The position numbers and the translations under genes were made by a program. From the NCBI GenBank assembly GCA_963729115.1, contig CAVSMR010000013.1:1-64000 (forward strand): a DNA stretch of 64,000 bases. Direction: 5' to 3'. Within the stretch, counting starts at the first letter, position 1. Each line of letters starts with the position of its first letter. This document shows, in pieces, positions 41,708 to 50,870 of this stretch. The notes below the pieces were generated by a model that saw nothing but the letters and a program-made list of their open reading frames with translations, did no database searches and was not told where the DNA came from. This DNA is from Actinophytocola sp963729115. GTDB taxonomy: Bacteria; Actinomycetota; Actinomycetes; Mycobacteriales; Pseudonocardiaceae.

Positions 41708-42520
41708 GTGGACGCAGCAGTGATCATCATTGTCGTCGTGGTCGCCCTCATCGTGGTCGCCGTCGTGGCCTTCATCGCGAGCTACAACAAGTTCGCGCGG
41801 CAGCGCAACACCATCGAGGAGTCCTGGCGCCAGATCGATGTCGAGCTGCAGCGCCGGCACGACCTGATCGGCAACCTCGTGGAGGTCACGAAGGCGGCCG
41901 CGAAGTTCGAGCAGCAGACGCTGACCCGGGTCGTCGAGGCCCGCAGCCAGGCGGTCGCCGCACACGGTGCCGGCCCCGCCCGGCAGGGCGACGCGGAGCG
42001 CTCGCTGAACGGCGCGCTGTCGAACTTCTTCGCGGTGGCCGAGCAGTACCCGAACCTGAAGGCGAACCAGGACTTCCTCTACCTGCAGCAGCAGATGGTG
42101 GAGTGCGAGGACCGCATCGCGGCGGGCCGCCGCTTCTACAACGGCAACGTGCGCGCGTACAACACGAGGTTCGACACGTTCCCGTCGAGCATGATCGCCA
42201 ACTTCGGCAAGTTCCAGAAGAAGGAGTACTACGAGGTCGACGACCCGCAGGTGCGGGCCGCGCCGTCGCTGAAGGGCGCGTTCGACAGCCTGAACGAGCC
42301 AGTCACCCCGACCCCGCCGATCGGCATGCGCCAGCAGCAGGCGGCGCTGTCCCCACAGCAGCAGGCGGCCGCCGCGGCACCGACTCCGCCGCTTGGCGCT
42401 CCGGCCGCGGGCCAGGCCGCGCCGGCCCGCTCCCCGGAGCCGGCGAACGGCGAGTCCGCAGAGCCGGACCAGCCCCCGCAGACCCCACCGGCACCGCCGG
42501 TGCGCCCACCAGAGGGCTGA
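41708..42520 (+). CDS. lemA: LemA-family membrane protein
   Basis: A 270-residue protein with one N-terminal helix (IIIVVVVALIVVAVVAFIAS) and the four-helix LemA core (FARQRNTIEESWRQIDVELQ, LIGNLVEVTKAAAKFEQQTL, YPNLKANQDFLYLQQQMVEC). A Pro/Ala-rich tail of about 80 residues follows, longer than usual. The family shape is known but the role is not. Start GTG 6 nt after TAGCCT: leaderless. Confidence 0.92.
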   Translation: MDAAVIIIVVVVALIVVAVVAFIASYNKFARQRNTIEESWRQIDVELQRRHDLIGNLVEVTKAAAKFEQQTLTRVVEARSQAVAAHGAGPARQGDAERSLNGALSNFFAVAEQYPNLKANQDFLYLQQQMVECEDRIAAGRRFYNGNVRAYNTRFDTFPSSMIANFGKFQKKEYYEVDDPQVRAAPSLKGAFDSLNEPVTPTPPIGMRQQQAALSPQQQAAAAAPTPPLGAPAAGQAAPARSPEPANGESAEPDQPPQTPPAPPVRPPEG

Positions 42521-42526
42521 CCCGAC

Positions 42527-42553
42527 CCGGGGCCCGGCACAGCCGGGCCCCGG
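42527..42553 (+). terminator. Probable lemA terminator
   Basis: CCGGGGCCCGG and CCGGGCCCCGG flank the loop CACAG, beginning 7 bp after the lemA stop. Confidence 0.8.
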
Positions 42554-42603
42554 TCCATTTCCACGCCCAGCACCGGGTCTGGCTTCCGGTGCTTGGCCCT
42601 GCG

Positions 42604-42704
42604 GTGCTTGGTCAGCGGCTCTGCCTGCCGGGCCGCGGTCCGTGTCCAAGCCCTACGCCGCGCCTGGCTACTCGTGCTTAGTCAGCCGCCCTGCCTGCCA
42701 GGCC
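42604..42704. repeat. Imperfect 31-bp direct repeat
   Basis: GTGCTTGGTCAGCGGCTCTG... at 42604-42634 recurs at 42674-42704 with about four changes, 70 bp apart. It fills part of the 495-bp non-coding stretch after lemA. Nothing known matches it. Confidence 0.65.
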
Positions 42705-42744
42705 CGTTTCGTCCGTCTTCGTGCCTCCACGACCCGCCCCTGAC

Positions 42745-42849
42745 TTGTCCACAGCAAGCCGAGTTATCCACAGCAAGCCCGTGACCACGCCTTTTGTCAG
42801 TGCCCACCGGTAGACTGGATGACGGGGTGCCCCCGGAGAGGGTGGGGGC
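42745..42849. repeat. Dispersed DnaA-box/TAGACT/hairpin element, copy 2
   Basis: TTGTCCACA (42745-42753) and TTATCCACA (42764-42772), 19 bp apart as in copy 1; TAGACT at 42811-42816; hairpin at 42829-42849 with arms GCCCCC/GGGGGC and the same loop. Sequence after it is rich in alternating GC. The remaining part to 43015 shows a CGCGCGCG run and no gene. Confidence 0.8.
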
Positions 42850-43015
42850 GTTCGTTAGGTGATTTCTGCACGCGCGCGCGTGCGCGAGCACCCTCGTTGC
42901 GCGGCGCGATGGGTCGAGGCTCGCTGGTGCGGCGCTGTGTTGCAGCTCGGTGACAGGGTGCGAGCCGCCCTCTTGGTGGCAGCTTGACCAGTGATTTCCC
43001 GGTACATTCGGTGGT

Positions 43016-43414
43016 ATGGCAGGGTTCCTCGCCGAGGTCACGGTGGTGGTGCACTTCGCGGCGCTGCTCTACATCGGACTCGGTGGATTCCTCGCCTGGG
43101 TGTGGCCCAGGACGATTTTCGTGCACGTGTTCTTCGCGATCTGGGGGATCGCTGTCAACACGCTGCCGATCATCTGCCCGCTCACCGCGATCGAGGACTA
43201 CTTCCGCGGGCTGCAGGGGCTCGGCCCGCTCCCCGGCGGCTTCAACGAGTACTACGTCTACGACCACATCGTGCCCCGCGCCCTGCTGCCCGTCGTCGCG
43301 GCTGGGGCCGTCATACTGCTGGTCGTGTCCTACGTCGGGGTCTACCTGCGGTGGCGCCATGCCCGGCCCGGGCAGCCCACCGGACCCACCGAGCCACCCG
43401 TCCCCGTCGGCTGA
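43016..43414 (+). CDS. DUF2784 membrane protein
   Basis: A 132-residue protein with three to four transmembrane segments (AEVTVVVHFAALLYIGLGG, VFFAIWGIAVNTLPIICPLT, LPVVAAGAVILLVVSYVGVY) and the family loop CPLTAIEDYFRGLQGLG and FNEYYVYDHIVPRALLP. ATG start 7 nt after TACATT, so leaderless. It overlaps the next gene by TGATG. Confidence 0.87.
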   Translation: MAGFLAEVTVVVHFAALLYIGLGGFLAWVWPRTIFVHVFFAIWGIAVNTLPIICPLTAIEDYFRGLQGLGPLPGGFNEYYVYDHIVPRALLPVVAAGAVILLVVSYVGVYLRWRHARPGQPTGPTEPPVPVG

Positions 43415-44055
43415 TGACCGGACCCACCGAGTGGGAGTTCGGCGAGCCCGTCGGGGTCGGGCCGTGGCCCGGTGAGTGGCCGGACGACGACCGCTACGAC
43501 CCCGCGCTGATGCAGGACGGCGACCGGCGCAACGTCGTCGACCACTACCGCTACTGGCGCCGCGACGCGGTCGTCGCCGACCTCGACGGGCGCCGCCACG
43601 ACTTCCACGTCGCCATCGAGAACTTCCAGCACGACCACAACATCGGCACCGTCGTGCGCACCGCCAACGCGTTCGCCGCCAAGGCCGTGCACATCGTCGG
43701 CCGGCGGCGCTGGAACCGGCGCGGCGCCATGGTCACCGACCGGTACCAGCATCTCGAACACCACCCGGACGTCGAGCACCTGCGCAAGTACGCCGCCGCG
43801 GCGGACCTGACGATCGTCGGCGTCGACAACACGCCCGGCGCGCAACGGGTGGAGACCGCCGAGCTGCCCCGAAAGGCCCTCCTCCTGTTCGGCCAGGAAG
43901 GGCCGGGGCTCACCGCGCAGGCCCGCGAGGGCGCCGCCATGACGGTGTCGATCGCGCAGTTCGGCTCGACGCGCTCGATCAACGCCGGCGTGGCGGCGGG
44001 CATCGTCATGCACGCCTGGATCCGCCAGCACGCGGACCTCGACCGCGCGTGGTGA
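43414..44055 (+). CDS. TrmH/SpoU-family RNA ribose methyltransferase
   Basis: A 213-residue SPOUT enzyme. Motif 1: IENFQHDHNIGTVVRTANAF; motif 2: LLLFGQEGPGLTAQAREG; motif 3: SIAQFGSTRSINAGVAAGIV, forming the trefoil knot that binds SAM. It would 2'-O-methylate rRNA or tRNA; the site is not known. The TGATG overlap couples it to the DUF2784 gene. Confidence 0.9.
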   Translation: MTGPTEWEFGEPVGVGPWPGEWPDDDRYDPALMQDGDRRNVVDHYRYWRRDAVVADLDGRRHDFHVAIENFQHDHNIGTVVRTANAFAAKAVHIVGRRRWNRRGAMVTDRYQHLEHHPDVEHLRKYAAAADLTIVGVDNTPGAQRVETAELPRKALLLFGQEGPGLTAQAREGAAMTVSIAQFGSTRSINAGVAAGIVMHAWIRQHADLDRAW

Positions 44056-44056
44056 G

Positions 44057-46210
44057 CTAGGCCGGCTCCACGTCCACCGGAATGCCGTTCAGCACGGCGG
44101 TCCCGGACAGCGCGTCCAGCAGCGTCTCGTCCGCGAGCAGGTTCGTGTTCACGCCCGCGTGCGCCCGCGCCACCGCCGTCCGCGTGCCGGCCTCGTCGTG
44201 ACCCCAGCCGTGCGGGATGCTGACCACGCCCGGCCGGATCGCGTCGGTGACCTCCACCGGGATCTCGATCTTGCCCGCCCGCGACCGCACGACGGCGGGC
44301 GAGCCGTCGACGAGCCCGAGCCGCGTCGCGTCCGCCGGGTGCACCTGCGCGGTACACCGATTCTTCCCGCGCACCAACGGCTCCAGGTTGTGCATCCACG
44401 AGTTGTTGGACCCCAGCTGCCGCCGGCCGATCAGGACCAGCCGGTCGTCCACCGGCTCGCCGAGCAGCGCCACCAGCCGCGGCACGTCCGACACGATCGA
44501 CCCCGGCGCCAGCTCGACGCGGCCGCTCGCCGTCGACAGCACGTCCGGCAGCCGCGGCGACAGCGGGCCGAGATCCACCCCGTGCGGCGCCGCCTCCAGG
44601 TCGGCCAGCGTCAGCTCGTACGGGCCGCCGCGCAGCAGCAGGTCGATGATCCGCGCCGGGCCCGTCCGGCCCTGCGCCAGCTCCAGGTCGACCCCGGCCC
44701 GGCGGGCGGCCTCGGCGGCCACCATCGCGTCGAGCGCCGACACGTCCGCGATCGGGCCCATGCCGGCCACGATCCCGGTCAGGGTCAGCAGCGTCTCCCA
44801 CTCCTGCGGCACGTCGCACGGCAGCGCGGCCGGCGTCCAGTTCGCCACGTTGCGCACCGCCAGCTGGTAGAGCGCGACGTCGTAGTGCGGCCGCTCCAGC
44901 GGCGTCGGCCCGGGCAGGATCACGTCCGCGTGCCGGCTCGTCTCGTTCAGGTAGACGTCCAGCGACACCATGAAGTCCAGCTGCTCGATGGCTTCGGTGA
45001 GCCGGCCCGCGTTCGGCGTCGACAGGCACGGGTTGCCGCACACCGTGACCAGCGCGCGCACCTGGCCCTCTCCCGGCGTGAGGATCTCGTCGGCGAGCGT
45101 CGCCACCGGCAGCTCGCCCAGCACCTCCGGCAGCCCGCGGACCCGGCTGCGCCACCGGCCGACCGTCCACGGCTTGCGCTTGCCCGGCCGCGCGTTCGAC
45201 TGCCCGGCCGCGGCGAGCGGGAACATCGCGCCGCCGGGCCGGTCGAGGTTGCCGGTCAGCACGTTCAGCACGTCCACGAGCCAGCTCGCGAGCGTGCCGA
45301 ACGCCTGCGTCGTGGTGCCGATCCGGCCGTACACGGCGGCCTTCGGCGCGGCGGCCAGCTCGCGCGCCATCCGGCGGATCTCCGCCGCGGCGAGCCCGGT
45401 CCGCTCGGCCACGGCCTCCGGCGTGAACGGCGCCGCGAGCGCGCGGACCTCGGCGACGCCGGCCACGTGCGGCGCCAGCTCGCCCAGCGCCACCAGGTCG
45501 TCGGCGAAGAGGACGTTGACCAGGGCGAACAGCAGCAACGCGTCGGTGCCCGGGCGGATCGCGTGGTGCTCGTCGGCCACCTCCGCGGTGCGCGAGCGCT
45601 TCGGGTCGACCACGACGATCTTGCCGCCGCGCTCGCGGATCCCGCGCAGCCGGCCGCGCACGTCCGGCGCGGTCATCAGGCTGCCGTTGGACACCAGCGG
45701 GTTCGCGCCGAGCAGCAGCAGGTGCCCGGTCCGGTCGAGGTCGGGCACCGGGATCGTCAGCGGGTGGCCGAACATCAGCCCGGCCGAGTAGTGCTTGGGC
45801 ACCTGGTCGACCGAGCCCGCGGTGTAGAAGTTCCGGGTGCCGACGGCCTTGAAGAACGCCGGCCCGTACAGCGCCGTGGACGTGTTGTGCACCGACGGGT
45901 TGCCGGCGTAGATCGCGACCGCGTCCCGGCCGTGCTCGGCCAGCAGCGGCGGCAGCCGGCGGTCGATCTCCGCGAACGCCTCCGCCCAGGTCGCCTCGAC
46001 GAGCTCGCCGTCGCGGCGGACCAGCGGCGTGCGCAGCCGGTCCGGGTCGTGGTGCAACGCGCCGAGCGAGGCGCCCTTCGGGCAGACGAACCCGTGGGAG
46101 AACACGTCGGCCGCGTCGCCGCGCGTGCCCATCACCGTCCCACCGTCGAGTGTCACCTCCAGGCCGCACGTCGCCTCGCACAGCGGACAGGTCACGTGCT
46201 CGGTCGCCAT
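44057..46210 (-). CDS. Molybdopterin oxidoreductase
   Basis: A 717-residue enzyme of the DMSO reductase class. The N-terminal [4Fe-4S] ligands are C-P-L-C-E-A-T-C-G (residues about 8-15) and a fourth in GFVCPKGASLG. Pterin-binding stretches include IYAGNPSVHNTSTALYGPAF, KIVVVDPKRSRTAEVADEHH and the C-terminal SNNSWMHNLEPLVRGKNRCT. No membrane subunit or electron partner is adjacent; the substrate is unknown. I prefer the ATG at 46210; a GTG 6 bp upstream is the alternative. Confidence 0.9.
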   Translation of the reverse strand: MATEHVTCPLCEATCGLEVTLDGGTVMGTRGDAADVFSHGFVCPKGASLGALHHDPDRLRTPLVRRDGELVEATWAEAFAEIDRRLPPLLAEHGRDAVAIYAGNPSVHNTSTALYGPAFFKAVGTRNFYTAGSVDQVPKHYSAGLMFGHPLTIPVPDLDRTGHLLLLGANPLVSNGSLMTAPDVRGRLRGIRERGGKIVVVDPKRSRTAEVADEHHAIRPGTDALLLFALVNVLFADDLVALGELAPHVAGVAEVRALAAPFTPEAVAERTGLAAAEIRRMARELAAAPKAAVYGRIGTTTQAFGTLASWLVDVLNVLTGNLDRPGGAMFPLAAAGQSNARPGKRKPWTVGRWRSRVRGLPEVLGELPVATLADEILTPGEGQVRALVTVCGNPCLSTPNAGRLTEAIEQLDFMVSLDVYLNETSRHADVILPGPTPLERPHYDVALYQLAVRNVANWTPAALPCDVPQEWETLLTLTGIVAGMGPIADVSALDAMVAAEAARRAGVDLELAQGRTGPARIIDLLLRGGPYELTLADLEAAPHGVDLGPLSPRLPDVLSTASGRVELAPGSIVSDVPRLVALLGEPVDDRLVLIGRRQLGSNNSWMHNLEPLVRGKNRCTAQVHPADATRLGLVDGSPAVVRSRAGKIEIPVEVTDAIRPGVVSIPHGWGHDEAGTRTAVARAHAGVNTNLLADETLLDALSGTAVLNGIPVDVEPA

Positions 46211-46290
46211 GGGCACAACTGTTACACAGGACGGTCACATCACTCGTCCGGCGGACACTTCGGAACCGATCCAGCCGGGAGTATTGGGGC

Positions 46291-46448
46291 GTGAGCGGAG
46301 CTTGCGGAGCCAACAATTCAACACAGAGCCCGACCGCGAGCCCGGCGTGACCGAGCCTGCGAGGGGGCGACGTGAGCGGAGCTTGCGGAGCGAACAATTC
46401 AACACAGGGCGACCGCGAGCGGCGTGACCGAGCCTGCGAGGGGGCGAC
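46291..46448. repeat. Tandem duplication of about 80 bp in front of the GH76 gene
   Basis: Copy A 46291-46371 (81 bp) and copy B 46372-46448 (77 bp). Both start GTGAGCGGAGCTTGCGGAGC and end GAGCCTGCGAGGGGGCGAC. The gene start at 46449 opens with a third GTGAGC. The copies differ by a 4-bp deletion and a few substitutions. Confidence 0.92.
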
Positions 46449-47594
46449 GTGAGCCAACGAGCGGAGTACGCGGAGGACGCCGCCGCGGAGTCGCCCAGTC
46501 TCTGGGCGGCGCGCGCCGCGGTCACCGAGCGCGCGGTGCTCGCCCGGCACCTGCGGCGGGTCTGGGCGCTGCCCGGCACCCGGCTCGGCACGGCCGCCTG
46601 GCCGGCCACGACCCGCCAGCGCCTGCACTGGAACTGGAACTACTGGTGGCAGGCGCACCTGCTCGACTGCCTCGTGGACGCCCAGCTGCGCGCGCCCAAC
46701 CCCGGCCGCGCGTCGACGATCGGCCGCGTGGTGCGCGGTGTGCGGGTGCGCAACTTCGGCAAGTGGACCAACGACCTGAACGACGACATCTCCTGGCTCG
46801 GCCTGGCGCTGCTGCGCGCACACGAGTGCGACGAGATCCCGGTGGCCAAGCCGCTGACCCGCATCACCGACCAGCTGCGCAGCGAGTGGACCGACCACGC
46901 GGGCGGCGGGATCTGGTGGCGGCGCGGCGGGGACTTCAAGAACGTCCCGGCCAACGGACCGGCCGCGATCCTGTTCGCCCGGTGGGCCGGCGCCGGCGGT
47001 GAGCGGACCGACCGGCAGCGGGCGCGCTCGATGACCGAGTGGATGGAGCAGGTCCTCGTCGACCCGCGGACCGGCCTGCTGTGGGACGGCCTCTACGTGA
47101 CGCCGGACGGCCGGGTCCGCGACACCGTGAAGACGGTCTACTCCTACTGCCAGGGCGTCTTCCTCGGCGTCTGCGTCGAGCTCGCGCACGGCGACACGTC
47201 CGGCGTGTGGGTGTCGCGGGCCGAGCGGACGATCAACGCGGTGGCCACCCACCTCGCCGACGACGACGTGCTGCGCGGACGGGGCGGCGGGGACGGCGGG
47301 CTGTTCGCCGGCATCCTCGCCCGCTACCTGGCGTTCGCCGCGACCCGGCTGCCGGAGCTCGGGTCGGCCGCGGGTGAGGTCGCGTCGCGGCTGGTGCTGG
47401 CCTCGGCGGAGGCGGCGTGGCGGAACCGGGCGCTCGCCCGCAGCGGGCCGGTGTTCGGACCCGAGTGGTCGCGGCCCGCGCAGGAGCCGCGCGGCCGGAG
47501 CACGCTCGTCGAGCGGGACCTGTCCGTGCAGCTGTCGGCGTGGATGACCGTGGAGGCGGCCGCGGCGCTGGAACGGCTGAGTTCCGCCGCGTGA
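46449..47594 (+). CDS. Glycoside hydrolase family 76-like protein
   Basis: A 381-residue (alpha/alpha)6 protein resembling GH76 alpha-1,6-mannanases and transglycosidases: WNWNYWWQAHLLDCLVDAQL, KWTNDLNDDISWLGLALLRA with the paired catalytic Asp, and YSYCQGVFLGVCVELAHGDT. There is no signal peptide, so it may work inside the cell or be exported in another way. The start GTG sits at the end of the tandem repeats. Its stop overlaps the next gene (GTGA). Confidence 0.88.
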   Translation: MSQRAEYAEDAAAESPSLWAARAAVTERAVLARHLRRVWALPGTRLGTAAWPATTRQRLHWNWNYWWQAHLLDCLVDAQLRAPNPGRASTIGRVVRGVRVRNFGKWTNDLNDDISWLGLALLRAHECDEIPVAKPLTRITDQLRSEWTDHAGGGIWWRRGGDFKNVPANGPAAILFARWAGAGGERTDRQRARSMTEWMEQVLVDPRTGLLWDGLYVTPDGRVRDTVKTVYSYCQGVFLGVCVELAHGDTSGVWVSRAERTINAVATHLADDDVLRGRGGGDGGLFAGILARYLAFAATRLPELGSAAGEVASRLVLASAEAAWRNRALARSGPVFGPEWSRPAQEPRGRSTLVERDLSVQLSAWMTVEAAAALERLSSAA

Positions 47595-48334
47595 GCGTCG
47601 TGCTCGTGACCGGCGGCAGCCGGGGAATCGGGGCCGCCGTCTGCCGGCTGGCCGCCGCCCGCGAACACGCCGTGGTGATCAACTACGCGGCGGACGCGGT
47701 GGCCGCCGAGCAGGTGCGCGACGACATCGTGGCGGCCGGTGGCACGGCTGTCACGGTCGCCGGCGACGTGTCCGACGAGGCCGACGTGCGCCGCCTGTTC
47801 GACGCGGCCGCCGAGCTGGGCGAACTCAGCGGTCTGGTGGCCAACGCGGGCGTCACCGGCAACACCCCGGGCCGGCTCGACGAGCAGGACGCCCGGGTCG
47901 TGCGCCGGGTGCTGGACGTCAACGTGGTCGGGGTGTTCCTCTGCGCCCGCGAGGCGGTGCGCCGCATGTCGACCCGGTACGGCGGGCGCGGCGGCGCGAT
48001 CGTGACCGTGTCGTCGACCGCGGCCGGCCGGGGCTCGCCCGGCGAGTGGGTGCACTACGCGGCGAGCAAGGCGGCCGTCGAGACGCTCACCCACGGCCTC
48101 GCGCTCGAGGTGGCCGACGAGGGGATCCGGGTCAACGCGGTCGCGCCCGGCATGGTGGAGACCGGCCTGCACGCCGCTGCCGGGCTGCCCGACCGGACGC
48201 GGCAGCGCGCGCCACTGATCCCCATGAAGCGGGTGGGGACGCCGGAGGAGATCGCCGAGGGTGTGCTGTGGCTGCTCTCGCCGGCCGCGTCGTTCGTGAC
48301 GGGGGCCGTGCTGCCGATCAGCGGCGGGCTGTGA
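47591..48334 (+). CDS. SDR-family oxidoreductase (FabG-like)
   Basis: A 247-residue SDR: VLVTGGSRGIGAAVCRLAAA, GLVANAGVTGNTPGRLDEQD, VSSTAAGRGSPGEWVHYAAS with the Tyr-Lys pair YAASK, and VNAVAPGMVETGLHAAAGLP. The classic C-terminal FVTGAVLPISGGL is intact. GTG start overlapping the GH76 stop. Substrate unknown. Confidence 0.9.
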   Translation: MSVVLVTGGSRGIGAAVCRLAAAREHAVVINYAADAVAAEQVRDDIVAAGGTAVTVAGDVSDEADVRRLFDAAAELGELSGLVANAGVTGNTPGRLDEQDARVVRRVLDVNVVGVFLCAREAVRRMSTRYGGRGGAIVTVSSTAAGRGSPGEWVHYAASKAAVETLTHGLALEVADEGIRVNAVAPGMVETGLHAAAGLPDRTRQRAPLIPMKRVGTPEEIAEGVLWLLSPAASFVTGAVLPISGGL

Positions 48335-48742
48335 TCAGACCTCGCGGGCCCACAGCACGAGCTGGATGCCGTCCGGGTCCCGTAACGAGATCACCTCGGT
48401 GCCCGGCGCGGACTGCTCCTCGGTGATCGGCGAGAAGGTCACGCCGTGCTCGGTCAGCCGGTCCGTCCACTCCTGCAGGCATTCGTTGTTGGGCACGCTG
48501 AAGGACAGGTGGTCCAACCCGGGACGGCGCTCGTCGAACAGCGACCGATCCGCGTCAGGGTGCTGCACGAGCGTCAGCGTGATACCGAAACCCGGTCCGC
48601 GCAGGAAGGCCTTGCGCGGTCCGCTGTCCGTGTCGTCGCGGCCGATGGTCGAGAACCCGAGCACCCGCTCGTACCACGGGACACTCCGGTCCACGTCCGT
48701 CACGGTGAGCGCGACATGGTGAACCCCGGTCAACGTGGGCAT
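48335..48742 (-). CDS. VOC-family (glyoxalase/dioxygenase-like) protein
   Basis: A 135-residue protein with two beta-alpha-beta modules: GVHHVALTVTDVDRSVPWYE and then RRPGLDHLSFSVPNNECLQE, ending VISLRDPDGIQLVLWAREV. The metal ligands are in H-H (first), HL (second) and the E-equivalent Q near the C-terminus is replaced, so activity is unsure. ATG at 48742 after GGAAAGGA. It converges on the SDR gene with no gap. Confidence 0.83.
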   Translation of the reverse strand: MPTLTGVHHVALTVTDVDRSVPWYERVLGFSTIGRDDTDSGPRKAFLRGPGFGITLTLVQHPDADRSLFDERRPGLDHLSFSVPNNECLQEWTDRLTEHGVTFSPITEEQSAPGTEVISLRDPDGIQLVLWAREV

Positions 48743-48853
48743 CAGAGTCCTTTCCGGCCCAGTTCGGGGGCGGGCCGACTCCGCCATACTGCCCCAGCCC
48801 GGCGACGAATCGGCGGCCGTTACTGGATCTTTTGCAGGCCGAGACGTAAGAGC

Positions 48854-49531
48854 TCAGTCACCGGCCTTCGCGCCGACCGTTTCGGTCTCGACCGGCCGGT
48901 GCATTTCCTGCCGGTACCGCAGCACGCCCCACACCGTGCCGATCACGAAGAACGCGATGCTCGCCCACAACGCGGCCGCCTTGAGCCACGGCAGGTCCTC
49001 GACGAGACCGGCCGCGTAGAAGCCGACCAGCACCAGGGTCGGCACCCAGGCGACCCCGCCGAGGGAGGTGGCCAGCAGGAAGCGCCGCCGGTCCATGTGC
49101 GCCGCGCCGGCGATCAGCGGGGCGAGCGTGCGGACCCACGGCAGCCACCGGGCGAGCACGATCGCCCAGAAGCCGCGCCGGTCCAGGAAATCCTGCGCGC
49201 GGGCGAGGTTCTCGCGGTTGAGGACCCGGCCGCCGCGCCGGGCGATCAGCGCGTTGCCGGTCTTGTGCCCGATGTAGTACCCGATCATGTTGCCGACGAC
49301 GGCGATGACCGTCGCGGCGATCGACAGCATCCACGCGCTCGCCTCGTGATCATGCTGGGCGAGCACCACGCCGGCGGCGAACAGCAGCGAGTCGCCGGGC
49401 AGGAACAGGCCGACGATGAAGGCGCATTCGACGAACACGAACCCCAGCACGATGAGCCACACCATGACCGGTCCGGCCGATTCGAGCACACCGGTCGCCA
49501 GGACGGTCGAGTCGGCCTGGACGCTGGACAC
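48854..49531 (-). CDS. DedA-family membrane protein
   Basis: A 225-residue DedA (SNARE-associated) protein. Two re-entrant-type segments with GLFLPGDSLLFAAGVVLAQH and ARWLPWVRTLAPLIAGAAHM are the family signature, with four to five other transmembrane segments. DedA proteins flip or transport lipid carriers (undecaprenyl phosphate in some). A second DedA is at 52281. Confidence 0.9.
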   Translation of the reverse strand: MSSVQADSTVLATGVLESAGPVMVWLIVLGFVFVECAFIVGLFLPGDSLLFAAGVVLAQHDHEASAWMLSIAATVIAVVGNMIGYYIGHKTGNALIARRGGRVLNRENLARAQDFLDRRGFWAIVLARWLPWVRTLAPLIAGAAHMDRRRFLLATSLGGVAWVPTLVLVGFYAAGLVEDLPWLKAAALWASIAFFVIGTVWGVLRYRQEMHRPVETETVGAKAGD

Positions 49532-49680
49532 GACAGGTAGCGTACGTCCCTTCCGGATGGGACGTTCCGGTAACCAGCCGTTGTTGGCTCTACCTCAACC
49601 TCTCGGACACGTCCGGAAACGCCCGGCCACGCACCGTGATCAGGTAGCTACGACGATCACGTGGCGGGTCCCGCGGGCGG

Positions 49681-50682
49681 TCATGCCGCCGCGGTGACCG
49701 CCGCCGTCGTGCGCAGGAAGGCGCCCACGTAGCGGATCGCGGCCCGGCCCTCGGGCAGTACCGGGTAGAAGGCGGGGAACACGTGCACCTGCCCGGGCCA
49801 CACCTGCAGCTCGCAGTGCACGCCCGCGGCCCGCATGCTCTCCGCCATCCGTTCGGAGTCGCCCAGCAGGCACTCGGTGTCGCCGACCTGGATCAGCAGC
49901 GGTGGCCAGCGGCGCTTGGGCGCGCGCAGGACGTCGAGCCGGCGGCTGTCGGTGGCGTGCTCGCCCGCGTAGCTCGCGCCGCACTCGCGCGCCCGCTGTG
50001 GTGGCACGAACGGGTCCCGGCGCACGGCGTCGCGGTCGTCGAGCTCCGCGCCCGTGAGGTCGAGGAACGGGGAGAACAGCACGGCCGCGGCGGGCATCGG
50101 CAGCCGCTGGCGGGCCAGGTCGGCGAGCAGGCCCGCGGTCAGGTGGCCGCCCGCGGAGTCGCCGGCGACGACGATCTGCCCGGGCCGGTAGCCGGCGGCG
50201 AGCAGGTAGCGGTACGCGGCGAGCGCGTCGTCCGCGGCGGCGGGGAACGGGTGCTCCGGGGCGCGCCGGTAGTCGACGAGGAACGCGGGCCGGCCGGTCG
50301 CGGCCGACAGCGCGGCCACGAAGTGCCGGTGGGTCTTGCGGGAGCCGAACACGAAGCCGCCGCCGTGCAGGTAGAGCAGCACGCCCGCGCTCTCGTCGGC
50401 CCGCCGGCCGGTGATCCAGATGCCGCTGAGGCCGTTCTCCTTGACCGGGCGGAACTTCGTGCCACGCGGGACGGGCGTCCAGCCGACGGCGTCGAAGGCC
50501 TCGCGGACCATCTGTAACGCCGGATTGCGGGTGATGCGCAGGCGGTCGCCGATGGGGCGCACGCCGTTCATCATCAGTTGCGCGAGAGCCCGGCTCTGCA
50601 CGCTGGGCGTGGTCGGCACCGGGCTCGGTGGCTGGTCGAGGAGGTCATCGACGGCCGCGTCGACGGAGTCGGGTCGCACCAT
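49681..50682 (-). CDS. Alpha/beta hydrolase, hormone-sensitive-lipase type
   Basis: A 333-residue esterase/lipase: oxyanion motif LLYLHGGGFVFGSRKTHRHF, nucleophile IVVAGDSAGGHLTAGLLADL, catalytic Asp in LLIQVGDTECLLGDSE and His in VWPGQVHVFPAF. Substrate not indicated. It is divergent from the GlcD-type gene. Confidence 0.9.
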   Translation of the reverse strand: MVRPDSVDAAVDDLLDQPPSPVPTTPSVQSRALAQLMMNGVRPIGDRLRITRNPALQMVREAFDAVGWTPVPRGTKFRPVKENGLSGIWITGRRADESAGVLLYLHGGGFVFGSRKTHRHFVAALSAATGRPAFLVDYRRAPEHPFPAAADDALAAYRYLLAAGYRPGQIVVAGDSAGGHLTAGLLADLARQRLPMPAAAVLFSPFLDLTGAELDDRDAVRRDPFVPPQRARECGASYAGEHATDSRRLDVLRAPKRRWPPLLIQVGDTECLLGDSERMAESMRAAGVHCELQVWPGQVHVFPAFYPVLPEGRAAIRYVGAFLRTTAAVTAAA

Positions 50683-50870
50683 CGCGCACCACCTCCTCGT
50701 CCGTCGCCGATGAGCAGACGCCTTTGACTGTAAATCATCGACAAGTAACTTTGCTCATCCGAAAGTTCTGTACACGATTTCGGTTCCGCAGCGGTTGGGC
50801 TCACCCCTCGTGACTAATGAGTCGTTCGCAGCACTCGAAATACGCTCACGAAGGCGGTTACGGTTCATTC

